A stretch of DNA of 64,000 nt from an uncultured Aquimarina sp. Lineage in GTDB: Bacteria > Bacteroidota > Bacteroidia > Flavobacteriales > Flavobacteriaceae. Of this stretch, positions 34,066-42,405 are shown in pieces. A program made the translations under genes and the position numbers. How positions within the stretch are numbered: the stretch's first letter is position 1; each line of letters opens with the position of its first letter. The stretch spans positions 62,001-126,000 of the forward strand of contig CANLYR010000008.1 of assembly GCA_947495425.1 (NCBI GenBank). The letters are read 5' to 3'. The notes below the pieces were generated by a model that saw only the letters and a list, made by a program, of their open reading frames with translations, searched no databases and was not told the DNA's origin.

Positions 34066-34926
34066 TTAGTTATTTTTTTCTTCACTATCATTAGAATCCG
34101 AAGAATTCTCGTCTTTTTTTAGTTGTTCTCTTTTAGCCTTTAAGACATCAATAGAGTCTTTTTTTCTTTTTTGTATCTCTAATAATTTAGCTCTTCGTTC
34201 TTCAAATTCCTTTTTCTTAGCAGCTCGTATAGAGTCTCTTTCTGCTTTTCGCTGTTCGAGAAGTTTTTCTCTATCATCGAGTTTTTTCTTTGCAGCTCTT
34301 TCTCTATCGGTTACTTCTTTTTCTTGCTCTGCATTTCTTTCTTCATCTCTTTCCAAAGATTTCTTTTCTTTTTTGGTATTAAGTTGCTTTCTTTTTGAAG
34401 CTCTATTTATTCTCAATAATACCTGATCGCTAATATCATATCGATCTGCAGAATATAACATAACGAGGTCTGCCGATTTATCAAAAACAAAATCATACTT
34501 TTTGTTCTTAGCAATTTCCTGAACAGCTACAAAAACTTGATCTTGTACAGGTTGTACTAATCTCTTTTTTTGAATAAATAGATCGCCGTTAGGACCAAAT
34601 CGTTTTTGCTGGTATTCTAATATTTCCTTTTCTTTAAAAAAGATATCTTCTTCTTTTTCTTCAATCAATTCTTTTGTAAGTAAGACTCTTTCATTATTTA
34701 AATCTTTCCGCATTTCTTCTACAGCCTTTAATTCTGCTTCAATCTCTACTTTCCATTTTTGAACTTTGGTTTCGAGATCTGAAGAAGCCTCGTTATATTC
34801 AGGGACATTTTCCAAAATATAATCCATGTCGATATAACCGATTCTTATTCCTTTTTGTGCTTGCGCTGTTTGTATAAAGAATAAGCAACTAATTGTTGCG
34901 AATACTAAGAGACCCTTTGTTTTCAT
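34066..34926 (-). CDS. OmpH family protein with long charged C-terminal extension
   Basis: A second Skp/OmpH homologue, 286 aa from the ATG at 34926 (MKTKGLLVFATISCLFFIQTAQAQ is a signal peptide; the track's 11 extra residues precede it). Residues 25-170 follow the OmpH plan (IRIGYIDMDYILENVPEYNEASSDLETKVQKWKVEIEAEL... and YDFVFDKSADLVMLYSADRYDISDQVL). The last 110 residues are an extreme Lys/Glu/Arg coiled coil (RERAAKKKLDDREKLLEQRKAERDSIRAAKKKEFEERRAKLLEIQKRKKDS) ending in an acidic Ser/Asp tail. It probably assists BamA, encoded directly upstream. Confidence 0.9.
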   Translation of the reverse strand: MKTKGLLVFATISCLFFIQTAQAQKGIRIGYIDMDYILENVPEYNEASSDLETKVQKWKVEIEAELKAVEEMRKDLNNERVLLTKELIEEKEEDIFFKEKEILEYQQKRFGPNGDLFIQKKRLVQPVQDQVFVAVQEIAKNKKYDFVFDKSADLVMLYSADRYDISDQVLLRINRASKRKQLNTKKEKKSLERDEERNAEQEKEVTDRERAAKKKLDDREKLLEQRKAERDSIRAAKKKEFEERRAKLLEIQKRKKDSIDVLKAKREQLKKDENSSDSNDSEEKNN

Positions 34927-34961
34927 GATATAGTGTGTATGTTGAAATAATCGTGCCAAAA

Positions 34962-37592
34962 TTAAAACTGCTGCCCTATTATGAAATGGATCTCTTGCCC
35001 GTGTGGCTCATTAGAGCCAGGGATAGGATCTAACCCATATCCTACATCTATACCAAGTAATCCAAAAGCCGGCATAAATATACGTAAACCTACTCCAGCA
35101 GAACGATTTAATTGAAAAGGATTAAAACTTTTAAAACTATCATATGCTGCTCCTCCTTCTAAGAATGCAAGCATATAGATAGATGCTGCAGGTTTTAGTG
35201 TTAAAGGGTAACGAAGCTCTAACGAGTATTTGTTATAAATTGTTGCCCCATCTGCATCAAAATTCTCACTATTCACTCTACTTTGCGGTACAAGGGATTG
35301 ATCTGGATACCCTCTCAAGGATACGAGCTCACGACCATCGAGAGCTGCAGCGCCCAGAGGAACTCCTCCTAAGAAAAATCGCTCGAATGGTATATTACCT
35401 CTATCGTTATTATATGCACCTAAAAATCCATACTCTGCATTAGTTTTTAAGACCAAAGGTTTGGTTCCTATATTAAAAAGGCTAGTATACCAGGTACCAT
35501 CAAATTTGATTTTATAATACTCTAACCATTTAAAACGTTCTTGATCTATTTGACCTATTTCATCACTGATCTCTCTGCTTCTAACAACATCTCTGGTGTC
35601 TGTAGCATCAAGATTATTTCTCTCTGTTTCCAGATTATCTTTTCGTTGTGCTAAATCACTGTAATCTACACCATCAAAAAGAGAGTAGGGGAGCGAAAAT
35701 TTACCGACAAGATTAAATTCTGAACCTGCAATAGGGAAAATCGGGTTTACTGTGGTGTTGTTTCTGCTTATTCCAATCGTGTAGGCTAGATCATTAGATG
35801 ATCCATTACCAAAGGTAAATAAACGAGTATTATAGTTTTTAAGGTTATAATGCCGAATACTTGCTGCTTGTGATAAGGTAAAATAGTTATCTGGCCAATT
35901 CAATCGTTTTGCAATACCGACAGAACCCCCTGTGATGAGAAATTTACTGTCTCTATCTACTCGATTTCTTCCCGTAAATAAAAATTGTTCTGTATGAGAG
36001 AATGAAGTAGACAATTGATATGGTCTTTTTCCTCCGAGCCATGGCTCAATAAAGGAAAGACTATAAGTTCGGAATGCTCTACTGGCCTGGGCTCTTAATC
36101 TAAGCGTTTGACCATCTCCCATAGGCAAAGGACTATATGATTCTCCGTTAAAGATATTTCGTATAGAGAAATTATTAAAAGCCAGGCCCAAAGTACCTAC
36201 AAAACCACCACCTCCGAAACCACCCTGAAGTTCAATTTGACTAGACCCTTTTTCTACTAATGGGTAATTAATGTCAATTGTTCCTGACTGTGGATTAGCA
36301 TTCTGAAATTGTGGTTCTAATTGTTCAGGGTCAAAAAAGCCTAACTGACCAATCTCTCGCACTGTTCTTACTACAAGTTCTTTGCTATATCTTTGTCCGG
36401 GTTTTGTTCTTAATATTCTGTAGACCACATGGTCATTAGTTTTATCATTTCCTGAAACGCTGATATGATCAAAATAGGTTAATTTTCCTTCACGAATTCT
36501 AATTTCAAAATCAATGGTATCATTATACACATTGGTTTCTACTGCATCAATTGATGAGAATAAATATCCATTGTTTTGGTATAAATTCGTGAGATCGTTT
36601 GCATCTGGCTTGGTGTTATCTGAAATTTGCTTTTCAAGCAAAACACCATTATAGACATCTCCTTTTTTAATGACTAATTGCCGTGCTAGTTGTCGATCTG
36701 TGTATACACTATTTCCTAAAAAAGTAATATTTCCAAAGTAATACTTGTTTCCTTCTTCTACAGTAAGGTTTAAGGATACACTATCGTCATCTTCTACAAT
36801 AAGGGAGTCAGATACGATTCGGGCATCTCTATATCCTTTTTCTTTGTATTTTTTTCTAATATTATCTTTGTCTTCGAGATAATCTGCCCTTATATATTTA
36901 GAACGTTTCCAGAATCTTAACGGTTTTTTTTGCTTTGTGTTTTTCATTGCCTTGCGTACTTTGGCATCACTAAGCTGTTCATTTCCGAAGATATTAATTT
37001 TATCGACTTTAACACGATCACCTTTGTCTATTCGAACCAACATATTAACCTTGTTGTTGGCTACGGTATCCTTTACCGCTACTGTGTTGATAGCAACTTT
37101 GGTATTTAGAAATCCTTCTTTTCTATATTTATTTGTAATATAATTACGAGTAGTTGTAATAAGGTTTTCTGTGACTTTGGTTCCCTTGGTTAAGCCATTA
37201 TCTTTAACAATCTCTTCAGCTTTACGTTTTTTGATGCCTTCAACACGAGCTTCATTAAGTTCAGAGACTTCTTGAATGCTAATTTCTAAATCGGCAATAT
37301 TTCCTTCTACTTTGGTTACATAGAAATTGATATCACTAAATAATTCTAGATCCCATAATTTTTTGATTACCTGGCTTATTTTATCCCCCGGGAGAAAAAT
37401 TTTATCTCCCTTTTTTAATCCAGTAAAAGTAATTACAGTATTTTCATTATAACTTGTTGTTCCGGTGACTTTAATTTTTCCGATAATATACTCTTTCCCG
37501 TTGGCACTAGCTAAATTCTGTGCTGAAAGTGATATAGAGTTTATTAATAAGGCGAGTAACGTAATATACGTAATTGGTAATTTTTTTGCCAT
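34962..37592 (-). CDS. bamA: Outer membrane protein assembly factor BamA
   Basis: The central subunit of the machinery that folds barrels into the outer membrane. It has a signal peptide (KLPITYITLLALLINSISLSAQ), five POTRA-type repeats (for example IIGKIKVTGTTSYNENTVITFTGLKKGDKI and KINIFGNEQLSDAKVRKAMKNTK) and a 16-strand Omp85 barrel with GSEFNLVGKFSLPYS, FFLGG and the terminal HFIIGQQF. A DKDNIRKKYKEKGYRDARI segment is typical of Bacteroidota BamA. I place the start at the ATG at 37592 (876 aa), just after the uppS stop; the track's TTG start lies inside uppS. Confidence 0.95.
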   Translation of the reverse strand: MAKKLPITYITLLALLINSISLSAQNLASANGKEYIIGKIKVTGTTSYNENTVITFTGLKKGDKIFLPGDKISQVIKKLWDLELFSDINFYVTKVEGNIADLEISIQEVSELNEARVEGIKKRKAEEIVKDNGLTKGTKVTENLITTTRNYITNKYRKEGFLNTKVAINTVAVKDTVANNKVNMLVRIDKGDRVKVDKINIFGNEQLSDAKVRKAMKNTKQKKPLRFWKRSKYIRADYLEDKDNIRKKYKEKGYRDARIVSDSLIVEDDDSVSLNLTVEEGNKYYFGNITFLGNSVYTDRQLARQLVIKKGDVYNGVLLEKQISDNTKPDANDLTNLYQNNGYLFSSIDAVETNVYNDTIDFEIRIREGKLTYFDHISVSGNDKTNDHVVYRILRTKPGQRYSKELVVRTVREIGQLGFFDPEQLEPQFQNANPQSGTIDINYPLVEKGSSQIELQGGFGGGGFVGTLGLAFNNFSIRNIFNGESYSPLPMGDGQTLRLRAQASRAFRTYSLSFIEPWLGGKRPYQLSTSFSHTEQFLFTGRNRVDRDSKFLITGGSVGIAKRLNWPDNYFTLSQAASIRHYNLKNYNTRLFTFGNGSSNDLAYTIGISRNNTTVNPIFPIAGSEFNLVGKFSLPYSLFDGVDYSDLAQRKDNLETERNNLDATDTRDVVRSREISDEIGQIDQERFKWLEYYKIKFDGTWYTSLFNIGTKPLVLKTNAEYGFLGAYNNDRGNIPFERFFLGGVPLGAAALDGRELVSLRGYPDQSLVPQSRVNSENFDADGATIYNKYSLELRYPLTLKPAASIYMLAFLEGGAAYDSFKSFNPFQLNRSAGVGLRIFMPAFGLLGIDVGYGLDPIPGSNEPHGQEIHFIIGQQF

Positions 37593-37596
37593 TCCT

Positions 37597-38334
37597 TTAA
37601 CTGAGCTGCTCACTAGTTTTTCCAAATCTTCTTTCTCTTTTTTGATAATTTAATATGGCTTCGAATAAGTCGGCTCTTTTAAAATCCGGCCATAAAATCT
37701 CTGTAAAATATAATTCTGCGTACGCAATCTGCCATAATAGAAAATTACTGATACGTTGTTCTCCACTGGTACGTATCAATAAATCAACATCTGGCAGATC
37801 TTTAGTGTACAAATGCTCATTAATGACTGATTCATTTATAAGATGTGGCGAAATTACACCATTTTTAACTTTAATACTTATTTCTTCGATAGTTTTTATA
37901 AGCTCTTCTCGACTTCCGTAGCTAAGTGCGAGAGTTAGTACCATATGATCATTAGATTTGGTCTTTTCTATGACTTCTAAAAGTTCTATTCTTGCCTTAT
38001 CAGGTAATGTTTGCAAGTTTCCAATGGCGTTAAGCCTTATGTTATTGTCTTGTAAGGTTTTGATCTCTTTTTTTAAAGAGCTTACCAGAAGTTTCATTAA
38101 GATGTCTACTTCAAGTTTTGGTCTGTTCCAATTCTCAGTAGAAAAGGCGTATAATGTAAGATGTTTTATTCCTATTTCGGCACTGCCTTCTACAGCTTCG
38201 CGCACTGCTTTTGTTCCTTTTTCGTGGCCAACAGCTCTAAATAGGCCTTTCTTTTTAGCCCATCGACCATTGCCGTCCATAATTATGGCAACGTGCTTAG
38301 GAATATTAGCGTTTAATTGTTTTTTATCAATCAT
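37597..38334 (-). CDS. uppS: Isoprenyl transferase (undecaprenyl diphosphate synthase)
   Basis: A cis-prenyltransferase that makes the C55 lipid carrier for peptidoglycan and polysaccharide export. It is 245 aa with the signature block PKHVAIIMDGNGRWAKKKGLFRAVGHEKGTKAVREAVE (catalytic Asp in MDGNGRW), LTLYAFSTENWNRPKLEV, and the late DLLIRTSGEQRISNFLLWQIAYAELYFTEILWPDF. It is cytoplasmic and membrane-associated. It is followed within a few nucleotides by bamA and preceded 3 nt by the DUF6089 gene. Confidence 0.97.
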   Translation of the reverse strand: MIDKKQLNANIPKHVAIIMDGNGRWAKKKGLFRAVGHEKGTKAVREAVEGSAEIGIKHLTLYAFSTENWNRPKLEVDILMKLLVSSLKKEIKTLQDNNIRLNAIGNLQTLPDKARIELLEVIEKTKSNDHMVLTLALSYGSREELIKTIEEISIKVKNGVISPHLINESVINEHLYTKDLPDVDLLIRTSGEQRISNFLLWQIAYAELYFTEILWPDFKRADLFEAILNYQKRERRFGKTSEQLS

Positions 38335-38337
38335 TTT

Positions 38338-39015
38338 TCAAAAAGCACAATGACAAGGTATCCTACCCCAAGTGTAGGATAACGTAATCCCGGTAAACAT
38401 GTACCAGTCATTGTTGTTTAAATTACCAAATCCAGTGCCAAATCTATCATCTGGATTACTACCATCCAGGTTATCTGAGAATGTATAACGAGCACCAATT
38501 TCTGCTCCAATCACAAAATCCCTGCCTAATGTTTTTTTAATCCCTAAAATCATAGGGATGGCAAAACTCCATTTGTCACTATAAGCTTCAATCTCATTGT
38601 TTGCATTTATAGCTAATGCACCGTAATTAAATGCAGTAATTCCGCTATAAAGATAAGGGGTGAATTGTGATTCTCCATCATACAAAAACCAATCCCAGAA
38701 ATTGAATTCCATCCCAAGTGATAGTTCTTTTACAGAACTATCAAAACGTAATCCCCTTTCTTGCCTTCTATCATCACCTTTACTATCATCGGCACTAAGC
38801 GATGCATATAAGAATGAAGCTCTAAAAGCATGTCGCTTACTGCGGTTCCATTTTCCTATGACGCCAAGTGCGATGTCATTAGGGGAAATATAAGACGTTG
38901 ATCCTACATCGCCTATAAAATTAGACCCCCCTGCCATCAGCCCTACTTCATAGGTTTGTGATGTGATAGTTTGTATAAAAAACAGACTAATTACGAATGA
39001 TGCTAAGTATCTCAT
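38338..39015 (-). CDS. DUF6089 family outer-membrane beta-barrel protein
   Basis: A 225-aa protein with signal peptide (MRYLASFVISLFFIQTITSQ) and barrel-like strands: YEVGLMAGGSNFIGDVGSTSYISPNDIALGVIGKWNRSKRHAFRASFLYASLSADDSKGDD, FGMEFNFWDW, PYLYSGITAFNYG, ending LSYTWGRIPCHCAF. The family almost always sits between nadK and uppS-bamA in Bacteroidota, but its role is not established; outer-membrane biogenesis is an inference from location. Its stop is 3 nt from the uppS start. Confidence 0.85.
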   Translation of the reverse strand: MRYLASFVISLFFIQTITSQTYEVGLMAGGSNFIGDVGSTSYISPNDIALGVIGKWNRSKRHAFRASFLYASLSADDSKGDDRRQERGLRFDSSVKELSLGMEFNFWDWFLYDGESQFTPYLYSGITAFNYGALAINANNEIEAYSDKWSFAIPMILGIKKTLGRDFVIGAEIGARYTFSDNLDGSNPDDRFGTGFGNLNNNDWYMFTGITLSYTWGRIPCHCAF

Positions 39016-39032
39016 AGATTTTCAAAAGTTTG

Positions 39033-39061
39033 CAAATATAACAATTAACTTTAGTACACAA
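39033..39061 (-). promoter_or_regulatory. Promoter of the DUF6089-uppS-bamA-ompH operon
   Basis: On the minus strand TTG-N18-TATATTTG fits the Bacteroidota TTTG/TAnnTTTG layout; the -7 element (39033-39040 on plus) is 18 nt before the DUF6089 ATG. Confidence 0.55.
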
Positions 39062-39115
39062 GAATTTGAGTAAAATAGTATGAAATTAAAAACACTTTTT
39101 AGTAGATTTTATTGT

Positions 39116-40000
39116 TTAATTACGTTTATCTTCTCCCCAAAGCATCTTTTTGCGTAATGTTTTTAGGAAACTATCATTTTGTAAAACTACCATATTGATT
39201 TCAAAAGGAGCTCTTTTTATAAGTACAGTTGTATCATTTGGTAAGGTATGAATTCTAGAGTCTAAAGAAACCAAATAGGAATCTTCTCTACCTGAAACTT
39301 GTAATTTAATTTCTTGATTGTCTGGGATTACAAGAGGCCTAGCATTGAGATTATGTGGTGCAATAGGGGTGAGTACCATGCTTTTTGCTTCAGGCATTAT
39401 TACGGGTCCTCCGCAACTTAATGAATATCCTGTAGAGCCTGTGGGCGTTGACACAATAAGTCCATCGGCCCAATACGAAGTAAGGAACTCATCATTAAGA
39501 CTAGTATGTACTGTGACCATCGAGGTGGTGTTTCTTCTACTAACAGCAATTTCATTCATAGCAAAATTTAATACCCCAAATTCTTTATTTTCGGAAAGCG
39601 TTTCTATAGTAACAAGACTTCTGGGGGATATGTAGAATTTTTTCTGAAGGATGAGATCGATACTATCCTGAATTTCTTCTTTTTGAATCGTTGCCAAAAA
39701 ACCAAGCCTTCCTGTATTTATACCTGCAATAGGAATGCCTAAATCTCTTACATAAGTTATGGTTCTTAAGATTGTACCATCTCCGCCTATACTGAAAAAA
39801 AGATCATATGATGTGTCTAATTCTTCAAAAGTGCTGAAATGTGAGTAGGTTTTATCTATGTCATCATGAAGATTTATTAATTCTAAAAAATTCTTTTCGA
39901 TGACGACTTCAACATCATTTTTATCGAGGTTCTCTAGAAGTTGCTGAATGTAAACTCCAGAATTTTTATGGTAGAACTGCCCATATATGCCGATCTTCAT
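39116..40000 (-). CDS. nadK: NAD kinase
   Basis: Phosphorylates NAD to NADP in the cytoplasm. It is 294 aa with the nucleotide-binding motif FFSIGGDGTILRTITYV (catalytic Asp in GGDG), IAGINTGRLGFLATI, the NE/S motif LNFAMNEIAVSRR, and the substrate-binding loop WADGLIVSTPTGSTGYSLSCGGPVI. The start MKIGIYGQFYHKNSGVYIQQLL is the family N-terminus. It is 39 nt downstream of the CBS-domain gene and about 100 nt upstream of DUF6089. Confidence 0.96.
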   Translation of the reverse strand: MKIGIYGQFYHKNSGVYIQQLLENLDKNDVEVVIEKNFLELINLHDDIDKTYSHFSTFEELDTSYDLFFSIGGDGTILRTITYVRDLGIPIAGINTGRLGFLATIQKEEIQDSIDLILQKKFYISPRSLVTIETLSENKEFGVLNFAMNEIAVSRRNTTSMVTVHTSLNDEFLTSYWADGLIVSTPTGSTGYSLSCGGPVIMPEAKSMVLTPIAPHNLNARPLVIPDNQEIKLQVSGREDSYLVSLDSRIHTLPNDTTVLIKRAPFEINMVVLQNDSFLKTLRKKMLWGEDKRN

Positions 40001-40039
40001 TATAATTTGGTTATGTTATTTGGTTACGCTAAAGGATCG

Positions 40040-40696
40040 TCAAATATTAAGGTATTTTTCAAGGTATTGTGATCGTTCCTTTAAGTTTGTTAAAAATGAA
40101 TCATCATGGTGCTTAGAAACAATATTGTAACTGTATCTTCTAAAGGTCTGCACGATATTATTAATATCGCTATCATTAATTTTAATAGTAATCTGAGCTA
40201 CGTCATTTTCCATATTGGAGATAAATAATCCGAGAACCTTAGCGTTGTTAGATTCTACGATTTGTGCAATTTCACTAAATGAATAATCTAGAACTCCCTT
40301 TTCTACAATTAAAACATTTCCTGGTTCACTAAGAAATGGCGTTTTATTAAACAGCGTCATGATATCACCAAGTTCAAAAAACCCCAAATAATCATTGTTA
40401 TCATCCAAAACAGGCATGATATTGGATTGGTTTTGGGCAAAAGACTCTAAAATATCAATCCAGTTATTATCTTTTCTTACAGAAAACCCTTCGAGCGCAT
40501 ATTGATAGGCTGTGAGTGTTTTGTCAGTTTCAAAACATCTAATATCGGCTTCAGAAATACATCCCAGGTATATTTTTTCTTTTATAACCGGGAAATGTGT
40601 GTAGGTAAGTTCATTGAACAACAATTGCGCATCAGTAACCTTTGCATTGATGTCAAGCGGCGCTATCTCATTAACAATATACAAGTTTGTCTTCAT
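40040..40696 (-). CDS. CBS domain-containing protein
   Basis: A 218-aa cytoplasmic protein with a pair of CBS motifs in the first half (LNIVNEIAPLDINAKVTDAQLLFNELTYTHFPVIKEKIYLGCISEADIR; NWIDILESFAQNQSNIMPVLDDNNDYLGFFELGDIMTLF) and an ACT-like beta-alpha-beta region in the second (NVLIVEKGVLDYSFSEIAQIVESNNAKVLGLFIS). CBS pairs commonly bind adenosine nucleotides. Adjacency to nadK on the same strand hints at sensing adenylate or NAD(P) state, an inference. It is divergent from pdxJ. Confidence 0.85.
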   Translation of the reverse strand: MKTNLYIVNEIAPLDINAKVTDAQLLFNELTYTHFPVIKEKIYLGCISEADIRCFETDKTLTAYQYALEGFSVRKDNNWIDILESFAQNQSNIMPVLDDNNDYLGFFELGDIMTLFNKTPFLSEPGNVLIVEKGVLDYSFSEIAQIVESNNAKVLGLFISNMENDVAQITIKINDSDINNIVQTFRRYSYNIVSKHHDDSFLTNLKERSQYLEKYLNI

Positions 40697-40762
40697 AATT
40701 AAATAGGAGCTATATTATGCAAAATAATCAAAAAATATACAATCAAGGCGTTCTCAACTTTG

Positions 40763-40770
40763 TATTTTTG
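40763..40770 (+). promoter_or_regulatory. -7 promoter element for pdxJ
   Basis: TATTTTTG fits TAnnTTTG, 27 nt before the pdxJ ATG; no clear -33 TTTG is seen. Confidence 0.45.
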
Positions 40771-40797
40771 CTTTTTTAGTAAAAGAGATCAAAAACT

Positions 40798-41511
40798 ATG
40801 ACAAAGTTAAGTGTAAACATCAATAAAATTGCTACACTACGAAATTCAAGAGGAGGAAACACTCCAGATTTGTTAAAAGTGGCTATAGATATTCAGAATT
40901 TTGGAGGACAGGGCATAACAATACACCCAAGGCCCGACGAGCGACACATAAGATATCAAGATGCCTATGATTTACAGCCTGTGGTGCATACCGAGTATAA
41001 TATAGAGGGAAATCCGATTCCTAAATTTATGGCATTGGTTTTGGCTATAAAGCCTACTCAGGTAACTTTAGTTCCTGATGCAGAGGATGCAATAACAAGT
41101 AATGCCGGTTGGGATACAAAAAAGCATCACGGTTTTTTGAAAGAAGCATTATCAGAGTTTGCTCGCAACGGTATACGAACATCAATTTTTACAGATCCTG
41201 TTGTCGATATCATTGAAGGTGCTGCAGAAGTAGGGGCTGATCGAATAGAATTATATACAGAAGAATACGCTTCAGCATATGCTAAAGGAAATGAAAAGGC
41301 CATACAGCCTTATGCTCAATGTGCTCAATTAGCTGTTGATCTTGGATTAGGTGTTAATGCTGGGCATGATCTTTCTTTGGATAATATTAAGTTTTTCAAA
41401 GAAAATATCCCAGGGCTACTAGAGGTTTCAATTGGTCATGCTTTGATAAGTGAATCTCTCTATCTTGGATTAGAGAATGTCGTTAATATGTATCTACATC
41501 GCCTTAAATAA
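40798..41511 (+). CDS. pdxJ: Pyridoxine 5'-phosphate synthase
   Basis: Condenses deoxyxylulose 5-phosphate and 3-amino-2-oxopropyl phosphate to pyridoxine 5'-phosphate, the last ring-closing step of the DXP-dependent vitamin B6 route. It is 237 aa with the family start LSVNINKIATLRNSRGGNTPDLLKVA, the RPDERHIRYQD loop, TLVPD, and the late GLGVNAGHDLSLDNIKFF and SIGHALISESLYLGLE. It is a TIM barrel, cytoplasmic. It starts a plus-strand run with the hydrolase gene 9 nt later. Confidence 0.96.
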   Translation: MTKLSVNINKIATLRNSRGGNTPDLLKVAIDIQNFGGQGITIHPRPDERHIRYQDAYDLQPVVHTEYNIEGNPIPKFMALVLAIKPTQVTLVPDAEDAITSNAGWDTKKHHGFLKEALSEFARNGIRTSIFTDPVVDIIEGAAEVGADRIELYTEEYASAYAKGNEKAIQPYAQCAQLAVDLGLGVNAGHDLSLDNIKFFKENIPGLLEVSIGHALISESLYLGLENVVNMYLHRLK

Positions 41512-41520
41512 TCACTATCT

Positions 41521-42288
41521 ATGAATTTACATGCTAATATTTTTGGTCAAGGCGCTCCCTTTTTAATTCTTCATGGTTTTTTAGGAATGGGGGATAATTG
41601 GAAAACACTTGGAAAAAAGATTGCTATTGAGGGTTTCGAAGTTCATTTGTTGGATCAACGAAATCATGGCAGAAGTTTCCATAGTGATGATTTCAGTTAT
41701 GACTTAATGGTTCAAGATCTAAAGGAGTATTGCGAAGCGCATGATTTGAAAAAAGTAAATCTTCTTGGGCATTCAATGGGAGGTAAAACTGCGATGCTTT
41801 TTGCTTCAAAGTATTCAGAACTTATGGATAACCTAATTGTTGCCGATATAGGACCAAAACATTATCCACTACATCATCAGGATATTTTGGATGGATTAGC
41901 TTCGTTAGATTTTGAAACGCTAAAATCAAGAGGCGAAGTTGATCAAGAATTAAGTGCCTATGTTTCAGATGTAGGGGTGAGGATGTTTTTACTTAAAAAT
42001 TTGTATTGGGTAGATAAAGGAGTTTTAGGATTACGAATGCATCTGGATGCTCTCATCAAAAATGCTTCAGAAATAGGAGTAGCACTCCCAGAAAACAAAG
42101 GTTTTGATGGGAATACCCTCTTCTTAAAAGGGGAAAAATCTAACTACATTCTTACAGATGATCTGGTTCGTATTAGAAAGCAATTTCCTAACTTAATAAT
42201 CAAAGAAATTTCTAATTCGGGGCATTGGTTACATGCCGAAAATCCCGACAAATTTTTATCCGAAGTATTAGAATTTGTTAAAAATTAA
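41521..42288 (+). CDS. Alpha/beta-fold hydrolase (YbfF-like esterase)
   Basis: A 255-aa alpha/beta hydrolase with the oxyanion-hole motif LHGFLGMGDNWKTLG, LLDQRNHGRSFHS, nucleophile elbow VNLLGHSMGGKTAML (Ser about residue 88), and the catalytic His in SGHWLHAENP. It resembles the YbfF/PldB-type acyl-esterases that follow pdxJ in Bacteroidota. The substrate is unknown. It is 9 nt downstream of pdxJ, so co-transcribed. Confidence 0.9.
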   Translation: MNLHANIFGQGAPFLILHGFLGMGDNWKTLGKKIAIEGFEVHLLDQRNHGRSFHSDDFSYDLMVQDLKEYCEAHDLKKVNLLGHSMGGKTAMLFASKYSELMDNLIVADIGPKHYPLHHQDILDGLASLDFETLKSRGEVDQELSAYVSDVGVRMFLLKNLYWVDKGVLGLRMHLDALIKNASEIGVALPENKGFDGNTLFLKGEKSNYILTDDLVRIRKQFPNLIIKEISNSGHWLHAENPDKFLSEVLEFVKN

Positions 42289-42328
42289 ACGAAAAATGCT
42301 ATGTATGCATAATATTTTGACGATTACG

Positions 42329-42358
42329 TTGGATAATTGGTATTTTCTGCTAAATTTG
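42329..42358 (+). promoter_or_regulatory. Promoter of the fadL-SGNH hydrolase operon
   Basis: TTG-N19-TAAATTTG, a full match to the Bacteroidota promoter layout, with the -7 at 42351-42358. The leader would be about 40 nt. Confidence 0.65.
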
Positions 42359-42405
42359 GAAAACAATTTTTACAAAATCCTAAAAACAAACAATTCTAAT
42401 TAATT

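Noticed and set aside
35183-35443. 86-aa plus-strand ORF and others of similar kind opposite bamA, uppS and nadK
   Set aside because: All lie within well-recognised genes on the other strand and show no family signature.
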